From positions 12,060 to 33,882 of the forward strand of contig MGWJ01000002.1 of NCBI GenBank assembly GCA_001800945.1: a stretch of DNA of 21,823 nt, written 5' to 3'. A program made the position numbers and the translations under genes. The notes beneath the pieces are model-generated. The model was not told the origin of the DNA, did no database searches, and worked only from the letters and a program-made list of their open reading frames with translations. Positions 1 to 8,341 of this stretch are shown here, in pieces (position 1 is the stretch's first letter; every line of letters begins with the position of its first letter). The stretch is from Flavobacteria bacterium RIFCSPLOWO2_12_FULL_31_7. Lineage in GTDB: Bacteria; Bacteroidota; Bacteroidia; Flavobacteriales; Flavobacteriaceae.

Positions 1-544
1 ACAGAATTAATTCTTCATTGATAGTTTCTGCTGAAGTTATTTTCGAAAAAGAAAATGTTGTTAAGTCTTTAATGTTGGTTACTTCGTTTTGCGCATCAAT
101 AGCATAAATATTTAAAGTACTAAAACCGAAAATCTTATTTTTTGCTTTAGCGAATTTAGAAATCGCAGCATTTGGCGTATTTTTCGCATCGCTTAATGTG
201 GTGAGCTTGATAAATTTATTTCCTTCAAAAAAAAGAATCCCTAAATATCTGGAAGACAAAACGAGTTGCTGTTTCTCATTTTCAATAACATCATTAACAA
301 ATAAGTTTTCGTGCTCGTTTACTTTATTATAGTTTTTAAATTCATAACCATTATAACTGAACAAACCTGCTCCATCACCACAAATCCATAACAAACCTCT
401 ACTGTCTTTGTAAAGTTTATTAATTCTTGAAGAAGACAAACCTTTTTCGTGATTAATCACATCAAATTTAAATTGTTGCGCAACAGAAAATTGAGCGAGG
501 ACAAGAAAAATGACTAAGAGAATATGTTTATATAGTTTGGGCAT
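1..544 (-). CDS. Two-component regulator propeller protein, N-terminal part (partial)
   Basis: This reading frame opens with ATG at 544 and stays open for 181 codons to the left edge, so the gene is truncated by the window. It begins with a clear signal peptide (MPKLYKHILLVIFLVLAQFS, then VAQQ). About residues 31-70 form the classic regulator-propeller (Reg_prop) start: a GLSSSRINKLYKDSRGLLWI segment, then GLFSYNGYEF and KNYN. In this family a periplasmic beta-propeller sensor, often two seven-bladed propellers, is followed by a Y_Y_Y domain, a membrane helix, and a histidine kinase or LytTR/AraC-type output. None of those later parts is inside the window, so the output type cannot be assigned. 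It is divergent from the dipeptidyl peptidase gene, with 124 bases between the two starts. The family call is firm; the sensed signal is unknown. Confidence 0.85.
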   Translation of the reverse strand, partial: MPKLYKHILLVIFLVLAQFSVAQQFKFDVINHEKGLSSSRINKLYKDSRGLLWICGDGAGLFSYNGYEFKNYNKVNEHENLFVNDVIENEKQQLVLSSRYLGILFFEGNKFIKLTTLSDAKNTPNAAISKFAKAKNKIFGFSTLNIYAIDAQNEVTNIKDLTTFSFSKITSAETINEELIL

Positions 545-570
545 CCAAAACTGTTAAAGTTCAACTGATA

Positions 571-600
571 AAAATATAAAAAAAATGTTAAATTTCAAAA
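571..600 (-). promoter_or_regulatory. Possible flavobacterial promoter for the propeller protein
   Basis: Read on the minus strand there is a TTTTG box (600-596), a 17-base spacer, and TATATTTT (578-571). This fits the Bacteroidota pattern TTTG / TAnnTTTG except for the last base of the -7 box. It lies 27 bases upstream of the ATG at 544. The region is extremely A/T-rich, so a chance match is possible. Confidence 0.3.
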
Positions 601-668
601 TGTCAGTTTTTTTTATGGATATGTCGTAAATTTTCACTAAAATTGGAGGTTTTTTACAAATAAATAAT

Positions 669-2840
669 ATGAAAAAATCTATACAATTAGTATTACTTTT
701 ATTAACAACTTCTATATCAGTTGTTGGGCAACAAAAACTTACTTTAGAAGAAATTTGGGGCGGAGCATTCCGAACAAAAGGCATGGACGAATTGAATGCC
801 ATGAAGAACACCAACCAATATACGGTACTAAATTTCGACAGAACTTCAAAAACTATGCAAATTGATTTATTTGATTATGCCACGTTAAACAAAGTTTCAA
901 CATTAATCGATACAAAAAACCACAAAGAATTAGAATCTATCGACAGTTATACGTTCGACAAAGTGGAAAAAAAGATTTTAATCGCTACCAATTCCAATCC
1001 AATTTTCAGACATTCTTTTACTGCAAATTATTTCGTTTACGATATCGCTTCCAAAAATTTATCAAAATTTACAGAAAAAGCGATTCAAGAACCTACATTT
1101 TCTCCTGATGGAAACAAAGTGGCTTACGCTTTTGAAAACAACTTATACGTTTTCGATTTTATTTCAAATAAAGAAACTCAAATTACTACTGACGGAAAGA
1201 AAAACTCAGTAATTAATGGAATTACAGACTGGGTTTACGAAGAAGAATTTGCATTTGTACGTGCTTTTGATTGGAATGCTAATGGAACTAAAATTGGCTT
1301 CATTCGTTTTGATGAAACTAACGTTCCAGAATTTTCAATGGACATGTACAACCAAGGTTTATATCCTACACAATCGGTCTTCAAATACCCAAAAGCTGGT
1401 GAAAAAAACGCAGAAGTTTCTCTTCATATTTATGATGTAAGCAATTCAAAAACACAAAAAATTGATTTAAGTAATTACAACGATTTTTACATCGCTCGTT
1501 TAAAATTGACAAATGACTCGAATGTTTTAAGCGCTCAAGTTTTGAATCGCCACCAAGATAATTTGGATTTACTTTTTGTAGATGGAAATTCAGGTGCGAA
1601 AAAAGTGGTATTAAACGAAAAAGACAAGGCTTATGTAGATGTAACAGACAATTTGACTTTCCTAAAAGACAATAGCTTTATTTGGACGTCAGAAAAAGAT
1701 GGTTACAATCACATTTACCACTACGATAAATCTGGAAAACTGAAAAACCAAGTAACAAAAGGAAAATGGGAAGTAACTTCTTATTACGGTTTCGATGAAA
1801 AAAACAAAACAATTTACTACCAATCAGTAGAAAATGGTTCGATTAACAGAGATGTTTATTCTATTTCAATTGATGGAAAATCTAAAAAAAGATTATCATT
1901 AAAAACAGGAACGAACAACGCTACATTTAGCCCGAACTTCCAATATTTTATCAATACACATTCTAGTGCCACTTCTGCGCCTTATTATTCTTTAAACGAC
2001 TCTAAAACTTCTAAAGAATTAAAGAAAATTCAATCTAACGAAGCTGTGGAAGAAAAGTTAGCAAAATATAATGTGGCTCCAAAAGAATTTTTTACTATCA
2101 CTACAGAAAAAGGCCATACTTTAAACACTTGGATGATTAAACCAAAAGATTTTGATGCGACTAAAAAATATCCTGTATTTATGTTCCAATACTCTGGTCC
2201 AGGTTCACAACAAGTAGATAATGCTTGGAACGGAACTGACGATTATTGGTTTATGATGTTAGCACAAAAAGGATATATTGTAGCATGTGTAGACGGAAGA
2301 GGAACTGGTTTTAAAGGGGCAGAATTCAAAAAATGCACGCAAAAAGAATTAGGAAAATACGAAGTAGAAGATCAAATTGACGCCGCTAAAGTATTTGGAA
2401 ATTACGCATATGTTGACAAATCTAGAATTGGAATTTTTGGTTGGTCATTTGGTGGTTTTATGGCCTCAAACTGTATTTTCCAAGGTGCTGATGTTTTCAA
2501 AACTGCTATTGCCGTTGCACCAGTAACTTCTTGGAGATATTATGACAGTATTTATACAGAAAGATACATGCAAACACCACAAGAAAATGCTAGTGGATAC
2601 GATAACAATTCACCAATTACTCACGTAAGTAAATTAAAAGGAAACTTTTTATTAGTTCACGGAACGGCGGATGATAACGTGCATGTACAAAACACAATGA
2701 AAATGGTGGAAGCTTTAGTACAAGCCAACAAACAATTTGATTGGGCCATTTATCCAGACAAAAACCACGGAATTTTTGGCGGAAAAACACGTTTACAATT
2801 GTATACAAAAATGACTAACTTCATCTTAGAAAAACTATAA
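669..2840 (+). CDS. Dipeptidyl peptidase IV (S9B family serine peptidase)
   Basis: A 723-residue secreted peptidase that removes N-terminal dipeptides, typically Xaa-Pro, from peptides in the periplasm. Residues 1-21 are a signal peptide. A DPPIV_N beta-propeller spans roughly residues 95-450 and carries the DWVYEEEF motif (187-194), whose Glu pair anchors the substrate N-terminus in DPP4 enzymes. The C-terminal alpha/beta hydrolase domain (about 515-723) holds the triad: Ser593 in GWSFGG, Asp668 in HGTADDNV, and His700 in DKNHGIFGG. The Ser-Asp and Asp-His spacings (75 and 32) are close to those of human DPP4. Length is normal and no lesion is seen. It lies 31 bases upstream of the first POT transporter, with no terminator or recognisable promoter between, so the two are probably co-transcribed and act in sequence: cleavage, then dipeptide uptake. 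Confidence 0.95.
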   Translation: MKKSIQLVLLLLTTSISVVGQQKLTLEEIWGGAFRTKGMDELNAMKNTNQYTVLNFDRTSKTMQIDLFDYATLNKVSTLIDTKNHKELESIDSYTFDKVEKKILIATNSNPIFRHSFTANYFVYDIASKNLSKFTEKAIQEPTFSPDGNKVAYAFENNLYVFDFISNKETQITTDGKKNSVINGITDWVYEEEFAFVRAFDWNANGTKIGFIRFDETNVPEFSMDMYNQGLYPTQSVFKYPKAGEKNAEVSLHIYDVSNSKTQKIDLSNYNDFYIARLKLTNDSNVLSAQVLNRHQDNLDLLFVDGNSGAKKVVLNEKDKAYVDVTDNLTFLKDNSFIWTSEKDGYNHIYHYDKSGKLKNQVTKGKWEVTSYYGFDEKNKTIYYQSVENGSINRDVYSISIDGKSKKRLSLKTGTNNATFSPNFQYFINTHSSATSAPYYSLNDSKTSKELKKIQSNEAVEEKLAKYNVAPKEFFTITTEKGHTLNTWMIKPKDFDATKKYPVFMFQYSGPGSQQVDNAWNGTDDYWFMMLAQKGYIVACVDGRGTGFKGAEFKKCTQKELGKYEVEDQIDAAKVFGNYAYVDKSRIGIFGWSFGGFMASNCIFQGADVFKTAIAVAPVTSWRYYDSIYTERYMQTPQENASGYDNNSPITHVSKLKGNFLLVHGTADDNVHVQNTMKMVEALVQANKQFDWAIYPDKNHGIFGGKTRLQLYTKMTNFILEKL

Positions 2841-2871
2841 ACTAACCTAATTACAAATAAATAAATTCAAT

Positions 2872-4575
2872 ATGAGCGAAACAGTTAAACAAGGACATCC
2901 AAAAGGACTTTGGGTATTATTTGGAACAGAAATGTGGGAGCGTTTCAATTTCTACGGAATGCGAGCAATCTTAACATTATTCATGGTAAACGCCCTAATG
3001 CTAGGAGAATCAAATGCATCAATTATATATGGAGGCTTTTTAGCTCTTTGTTATCTAACTCCACTTTTAGGAGGTTTTATATCTGATAAATATTTAGGAA
3101 ATAGAAGTTGTATCATGCTTGGTGGTACCCTTATGGCTATAGGACAATTTTCATTATTTTATAGTGCTACTATTTATGATAGCAATCTAGATTTCTCTAA
3201 AGGGATGTTTTGGTTAGGTTTATTTGTTATTATTTTTGGTAACGGATTTTTTAAACCAAATATTTCTTCTATGGTGGGAAGTTTATATCCACCACAAGAA
3301 AAAAGCAAGTTAGATTCTGCTTTCACTATTTTTTATATGGGAATCAATATTGGAGCTTTATTAAGTCAATATTTTGTACCTCTTTTTGCAGATGTAAAAG
3401 TCAATAACGTTCAAGACCCTACGGTATTTAAATGGGGATATTTGATGGCAGGTATTGCCATGGTTTTAGGAACATTAGTTTTCTTCTTTTTGAAAAACAA
3501 ATATGTAATTTCTCCAGAAGGATTACCAATTGGAGCTAAACCAAATAAAGATGTTGCAAACGGTGTAGTTGAAGAACAAGCTAAGTTCTCAAGTAAATCA
3601 ATCGGAATTGCGTCAATTTTATTCGTTGTTTTATTTTTTGCTTTTAGATATTTTCTAGTATCAGAAATTGGATTTAGTAATTTTGAAATTGGAACTTTAG
3701 TTAAAGGTATTATATACCCAATCATTTATGGTGCAGGAATCTCTTTAGCATTCTTAATTATGAGTTCTGCAGAAAGTAAAGTGGAAAGAGAAAGAATCTG
3801 GGTAATTTACATTGTATCGTTCTTTATTATTTTCTTCTGGGCAGCCTTTGAACAAGCCGGATCATCTTTAACTTTCATTGCATCAAATCAAACAGATAGA
3901 ACTTTCTTATTTGGATGGGAAATGCCTGCCTCAATGGTTCAAATTTTTAATGGACTTTTCGTTGTAATATTAGCAGTTCCATTTAGTATCATGTGGGATA
4001 GATTAAGAGCAAAAGGAAAAGAACCAGTTTCGCCAATGAAACAAGCAATTGGTTTAGCTTTAATTGCATTAAGTTACTTCATTATTGCCCACAATGTAAA
4101 AGATTTAGGAAACTCAGGCTTATTAGCAATTAAATGGTTAGTATTACTATACTTTATTCAAACTATGGGGGAACTTTGTTTATCTCCAATTGGATTGTCT
4201 TTAGTTGGTAAATTAGCCCCAAAAAGATTTGCTTCTTTATTATATGGAGTTTTCTTTATTTCTAATGCTGCTGGATATGCTTTAGCAGGTTCATTAGGAG
4301 CGATTATACCTGCAACTGGTGATAAATTCCAAAAAGCAGAAAAATTAGGTGTTAATCTTCAAGATGTGTTAGATAAAAAAATCACGTTAACGCCTGAACA
4401 AATAGCTATTTTCGAAAAAGAACAATTACCATTAGCCAACACTTCTTTTGCCGGATTTGAGATTCATAACTTATATGAATTCTTTATGGTTTTCGTAATT
4501 CTTTGTGGTATCGCAGCTATTATTTTAGCCATTTTATCACCAAAATTGAAAAAAATGATGAACGGTGTAAGCTAA
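2872..4575 (+). CDS. POT/PTR2 family proton-coupled oligopeptide transporter 1
   Basis: A 567-residue inner-membrane MFS carrier of the POT (PTR2) family, which imports di- and tripeptides with protons. The family ExxERFxxYG motif is at residues 20-29 (EMWERFNFYG). A motif-A-like GGFISDKYLG follows TM2, the PTR2 signature FYMGINIGAL is near residues 154-163, and TM7 keeps the E-Q pair (Glu327, FWAAFEQAGSSL). GELCLSPIGLS, a typical C-half POT motif, is also present. Twelve or more hydrophobic segments can be counted. The gene follows the dipeptidyl peptidase after 31 bases and is closed by a strong terminator. Substrate preference cannot be read from sequence; dipeptides are the natural guess from the neighbour. 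It appears intact. Confidence 0.93.
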   Translation: MSETVKQGHPKGLWVLFGTEMWERFNFYGMRAILTLFMVNALMLGESNASIIYGGFLALCYLTPLLGGFISDKYLGNRSCIMLGGTLMAIGQFSLFYSATIYDSNLDFSKGMFWLGLFVIIFGNGFFKPNISSMVGSLYPPQEKSKLDSAFTIFYMGINIGALLSQYFVPLFADVKVNNVQDPTVFKWGYLMAGIAMVLGTLVFFFLKNKYVISPEGLPIGAKPNKDVANGVVEEQAKFSSKSIGIASILFVVLFFAFRYFLVSEIGFSNFEIGTLVKGIIYPIIYGAGISLAFLIMSSAESKVERERIWVIYIVSFFIIFFWAAFEQAGSSLTFIASNQTDRTFLFGWEMPASMVQIFNGLFVVILAVPFSIMWDRLRAKGKEPVSPMKQAIGLALIALSYFIIAHNVKDLGNSGLLAIKWLVLLYFIQTMGELCLSPIGLSLVGKLAPKRFASLLYGVFFISNAAGYALAGSLGAIIPATGDKFQKAEKLGVNLQDVLDKKITLTPEQIAIFEKEQLPLANTSFAGFEIHNLYEFFMVFVILCGIAAIILAILSPKLKKMMNGVS

Positions 4576-4606
4576 TAATCATTAAAAATATTTTTTATAT
4601 CTTTCA

Positions 4607-4631
4607 AGCCCCGATTACATCGGGGCTTTTT
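4607..4631 (+). terminator. Rho-independent terminator after POT transporter 1
   Basis: A perfect 8-bp GC-rich stem, GCCCCGAT (4608-4615) pairing with ATCGGGGC (4619-4626), encloses a TAC loop and is followed by TTTTT (4627-4631). An extra A-T pair (4607/4627) can extend it. It starts 32 bases after the stop of transporter 1 and ends 24 bases before transporter 2. It should therefore separate or attenuate expression of the downstream transporters. I see no clean TAnnTTTG promoter between it and the next ATG, so read-through may supply transporters 2 and 3. Confidence 0.88.
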
Positions 4632-4654
4632 AACTTTAAAAAAAACAATATATT

Positions 4655-6313
4655 ATGTGGAAATCACACCCTAAAGCATTGCCTTACTTGTTTTTATCTG
4701 AAATGTGGGAACGTTTCGGATACTATTTAATGATTGGTATTTTTACTTTATATCTTAAAGATGTAGAAGCTGGATTCGCCATGACGGAAAAAGAAGCATC
4801 AGATTTATACGGAACTTTCATTGCTTTAGTATTTCTAACCCCTTTTATTGGAGGTTTAGTTGCCGATAGATATTTAGGTTATAAAAAATCTATTGTAATG
4901 GGTGGAATCATGATGGGGGCTGGTTACATGATGATGGGAATTCATAGCTTACCAATGTTATACGTTGCTATGACCTTAGTTATTGTAGGAAACGGATTTT
5001 TCAAACCAAATATCTCTACACTTTTAGGTAATTTTTATAACGAAGAAAAATACATCGCTAAAAAAGATGAAGGATATAACATTTTCTATATGGGAATTAA
5101 TGTTGGTGCCTTTATTTGTAACTTCTTTGGAGCAGCGTTAAAAATCCTTTTTGGATGGCAAGAAGCTTTTATGGCAGCTGGAGTAGGAATGTTTATTGGT
5201 GTGATAATATTCCTAATGGGAACTAAACATTATGGCGATAAAACAGACAAAAAAGGAGTTCAAGAAGGTGATATGCCTTTCTACAAAATTGTATTATACA
5301 TTTTAGTTCCATCAGTAATTTTTGGAATTATTGGTTGGTTTTTAAAAGGCGTAGCTTCAGACACAAATATAGATTGTGCTATTTTTGGTTCAGATAGTAC
5401 CGATGCCTTTATATTTGCCTGCATTCCGGTAGTTTATTTCTACGGAAGTTTATATTTCAAAGCTAAAGCCGAAGAAAAAAGACCAATTGGGGCCTTACTT
5501 TCAATTTTTGCCGTTGTAATTTTATTCTGGGCGGTTTTTAAACTAAACGGTTCAGCACTAAATAATTGGGGCGACAAATACACTGACAGAGAATTAACCG
5601 GAACAGCACAACAAATAGGTTCTAAATTAGTCCTTACATATACTTTAACTTATAAAAAAGATTCTGTTGCTTTGTATGATTAAGACTTAAGAATTCAGAA
5701 AAAAGATGGTGAAGTCATAAAAACGGTTGATTACCCTTTATATTTCAGAAATGTAGCCAAAGACAAATTGCCAACTGAAGAAAGTAAAATATATACTTGG
5801 TCAGCTAACTTAAGCCAATCAATCAATCCAGGTTGGGTGATTCTTTTAACACCATTAGTAGTTGCCTTTTTCACATATTTAAGAAGTAGAAAGAAAGAAC
5901 CTTCTACTCCAACGAAAATCGCATTTGGATTATTAATTTCAGCTTTATCGGTATTAGTTATGGTGGCCGCAGTTCATATTGGAAATAATGGAACTGAAAA
6001 AGTATCGGTTTGGTGGTTAGTGGCTAATTACGGAATTATCACTATTGGAGAACTATTCTTAAGTCCTATGGGATTATCCATCGTATCAAAATTATCTCCA
6101 AAAAATATTACTGCCCTAATGATGGGTGGATGGTTTTTATCCACATCAATAGGAAATAAATTATCTGGTGTATTAGCCAGTATGTGGGACACGTATGATG
6201 ATAAAGCGGATTTCTTTTGGGTAAACTTCGGATTATTGATGTTTGCAACAGTATTAATGTTTGCCTTAGTGAAAAACTTAAATAAAGTAATGAAAGATCA
6301 TGGAATCAACTAG
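4655..6313 (+). pseudogene. POT/PTR2 oligopeptide transporter 2, interrupted by an in-frame TAA
   Basis: Reading one frame from ATG 4655 to TAG 6311-6313 gives 552 codons of a POT carrier, broken only by TAA at 5681-5683 (codon 343). The upstream part has the EMWERFGYY motif (residues 16-24), GGLVADRYLG, FFKPNIS and FYMGINVGAF. The downstream part resumes with an aqueous-loop sequence and then GELFLSPMGLS and the last helices. No second stop or frameshift is seen. The TAA lies in the long hydrophilic loop after TM7, probably extracytoplasmic. TM7 reads FWAVFKLNGSAL, with Lys296-Leu where transporters 1 and 3 have Glu-Gln. The latter portion could start only at a TTG (5768) or similar codon. 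Options are a recent nonsense mutation, a base-call error, or suppression; as written the product would be a truncated carrier. Confidence 0.85.
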
Positions 6314-6314
6314 T

Positions 6315-7817
6315 ATGCAAACGATAGAAGAAATTCAAAATTTTAAAGGTAAATATCCAAAACAATTGTGGTATTTATTTTTCTCAGAAATGTGGGAACG
6401 CTTCTGTTTTTACGGAATGCGAGGCATGTTAGTAATATTTATGGTGAATCATTTGGCCATGGATGAAGAAATTGCAAATTTACAATACGGTGCTACTCAA
6501 GCTTGGGTATATGCTTTTACTTTTATTGGTGGATTATTTGCTGATAAAATTCTAGGATTACGAAAATCACTTTTTTGGGGAGGATTCTTAATGATTATCG
6601 GAAGTGTCATTTTAGCAGTAGACCCAAAAAACTTATTTTTCGTTGGAATTGGTTTTACAATAGTTGGAACTGGTTTTTTCAAGCCAAATATTTCTTCAAT
6701 GGTAGGACAACTTTACAAAGAAAATGATCCAAGACGTGATGCCGGATTTTCATTTTTTTACATGGGTGTGAATTTAGGTGCCTTAATTGGTGGTTATCTT
6801 TGTATTGCTGTGGCTGAAGGTTCTTTATGGCAATCATTAGTCCCAGAACATTTAAGATGGAATTTCGGTTTTGGTTTTGCTGCCATTGTAATGATTATTA
6901 GTTTATTGACTTTTACACAAACACAAAAAAGTATAGCTAGTATTGGGCTAACCCCATTAGGTCATTTAGAAACTTCCAAAAAGAAACTGTTAGAAAACTT
7001 AACTTATTTAGGTTCTGTATTAATCATTCCAATTGTGATTATTATGGTTGGAAATACAGTTTACACTGATTATTTCATGTATGCAATCGGACCAATTTCT
7101 ATTTTGTACTTATTTTACGAAATGAGAAATTTTTCAGTCGTTGAAAATAAAAAACTACTTGCTGCTTTAGTATTCATTTTATTCTCAATTGTCTTTTGGG
7201 CATTTTTTGAGCAAAGTGGCGGTTCTTTAAGTTTATTTGCAGCAAATAATTTAGATAATACTATTGCCGGTGTAGCTTTAAGTCCGAATGGTGTTAACAA
7301 TTCTGCAAATTCATTATTTGTAATTGGATTTGCTGCACTAGTTGGTTTAGTTTGGTTATGGCTAGCGAAAAGAAAAATAGAACCTAACACTATTATAAAA
7401 TTCGGATTAGCCTTTTTATTCTTAGCAGGTGGATTTTGGATTTTCTATTATACGAAATTTTTTGCTGACGGTTTAGGAAAAACATCATTAGGTGTTTTCA
7501 CTTTTGGTTGGTTTATCATCACTTTTGGAGAATTGTGTTTGTCACCAATTGGAATGAGTGCCATGACAAAATTATCACCTCAAAAAACACAAGCCGTAAT
7601 TATGGGAATGTGGTTTTTAGCGAGTGCTTATGGCCAATATTTTGCTGGAATTTTAGGCGCAAATATTGCAAAAGCATCTAAAAATGCAACCAATTTAGAA
7701 AAGCTAAATACTTATGCAGATGGCTACTACCAATTAGCAATTTATGCCTTAATTGCTGGTGTAGTGCTAATTGTTATTTCACCTTTAGTTAAAAAATTAA
7801 TGCAAGATGTTAAGTAA
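6315..7817 (+). CDS. POT/PTR2 family proton-coupled oligopeptide transporter 3
   Basis: A 500-residue inner-membrane POT carrier. Visible motifs are EMWERFCFYG near residues 25-34, GGLFADKILG, FFKPNISSMVG, FYMGVNLGAL, the TM7 pair Glu299-Gln300 in FWAFFEQSGGSL, and GELCLSPIGMS near the C-terminus. I chose ATG 6315, one base after the TAG of transporter 2, giving MQTIEEIQNF. An in-frame ATG at 6300 would add five residues and overlap the preceding gene by 14 bases. The tight spacing implies translation coupled to transporter 2, so the nonsense codon in that gene could reduce expression here through polarity. It keeps all POT hallmark residues and seems functional. Confidence 0.93.
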   Translation: MQTIEEIQNFKGKYPKQLWYLFFSEMWERFCFYGMRGMLVIFMVNHLAMDEEIANLQYGATQAWVYAFTFIGGLFADKILGLRKSLFWGGFLMIIGSVILAVDPKNLFFVGIGFTIVGTGFFKPNISSMVGQLYKENDPRRDAGFSFFYMGVNLGALIGGYLCIAVAEGSLWQSLVPEHLRWNFGFGFAAIVMIISLLTFTQTQKSIASIGLTPLGHLETSKKKLLENLTYLGSVLIIPIVIIMVGNTVYTDYFMYAIGPISILYLFYEMRNFSVVENKKLLAALVFILFSIVFWAFFEQSGGSLSLFAANNLDNTIAGVALSPNGVNNSANSLFVIGFAALVGLVWLWLAKRKIEPNTIIKFGLAFLFLAGGFWIFYYTKFFADGLGKTSLGVFTFGWFIITFGELCLSPIGMSAMTKLSPQKTQAVIMGMWFLASAYGQYFAGILGANIAKASKNATNLEKLNTYADGYYQLAIYALIAGVVLIVISPLVKKLMQDVK

Positions 7818-7818
7818 C

Positions 7819-7850
7819 TTGTGTTTAGGCACACAATTTGTATATATTTG
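7819..7850 (+). promoter_or_regulatory. Flavobacterial promoter for the thioredoxin-like gene
   Basis: A TTG box at 7819-7821, a 21-base spacer and TATATTTG at 7843-7850 match the Bacteroidota consensus TTG-N17-23-TAnnTTTG exactly in the -7 box. The ATG lies 24 bases downstream of the box, leaving a short leader. A perfect 6-bp inverted repeat, TTGTGT (7819-7824) and ACACAA (7831-7836), overlaps the -33 element. Confidence 0.75.
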
Positions 7851-7874
7851 TAAAATAAATTTAAGACCATTACA

Positions 7875-8336
7875 ATGAAAAAAATAATCTTCGCATTCGC
7901 TTTTTTAATTAGCGGATTGGTAGCACAAGCACAAGAATTAAATTGGCATACAGATATGGCAAAAGCCACCGAAGCTTCCTTAAAAGAAAACAAGCCTTTA
8001 TTATTGTTTTTTACAGGTTCTGATTGGTGTGGTTGGTGTATCAAATTACAAAGAGATGTTTTAAAAACAAATGAATTTGCTACTTGGGCCACTCAAAATG
8101 TAATTTTAGTAGAATTAGATTTTCCAAAAAGTAAACCACAAGATCAAAATATAAAAATGCAAAACCAACAATTGGCACAAACTTTTGGTATTCAAGGATA
8201 TCCAACTGTTTGGTTTGTAAATCCTATAAAAGGTACAGATAACAAAGTAAATTTATCTGGCTTAGGTTCTTTAGGTTATGATAATTCTGCTAAAAATTGG
8301 ATTAGCAAAGCCAATGCTTTTTTAGCTAAAAAATAA
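7875..8336 (+). CDS. Secreted thioredoxin-like protein (thioredoxin_7 type)
   Basis: A 153-residue periplasmic thioredoxin-fold protein. Residues 1-20 are a signal peptide (MKKIIFAFAFLISGLVAQAQ). The redox motif is WCGWC with Cys52 and Cys55, and the cis-proline is Pro110 in GIQGYPTVWF. This resembles the thioredoxin_7/DUF255-like group, with an LLLFFTGSDWCGWC segment where the beta strand leads into the active site. Such proteins reduce or exchange disulfides in envelope proteins; the partner is not evident here. It has its own promoter, so it is probably not part of the transporter transcript. It converges on the comEC gene with only five bases between the two stops. Family is confident; the physiological substrate is unknown. 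Confidence 0.92.
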   Translation: MKKIIFAFAFLISGLVAQAQELNWHTDMAKATEASLKENKPLLLFFTGSDWCGWCIKLQRDVLKTNEFATWATQNVILVELDFPKSKPQDQNIKMQNQQLAQTFGIQGYPTVWFVNPIKGTDNKVNLSGLGSLGYDNSAKNWISKANAFLAKK

Positions 8337-8341
8337 AGATT

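Noticed and set aside
3411..3725. Antisense open frames inside the transporter, T9SS and crotonase genes (for example 3411-3725 minus)
   Set aside because: They lie wholly within well-supported genes on the other strand and show composition expected of shadow frames, with no family motifs.
5768..6313. Independent 181-residue gene starting at TTG 5768
   Set aside because: It is in the same frame as the upstream transporter and contains only its C-terminal helices, with no promoter or start signal of its own.
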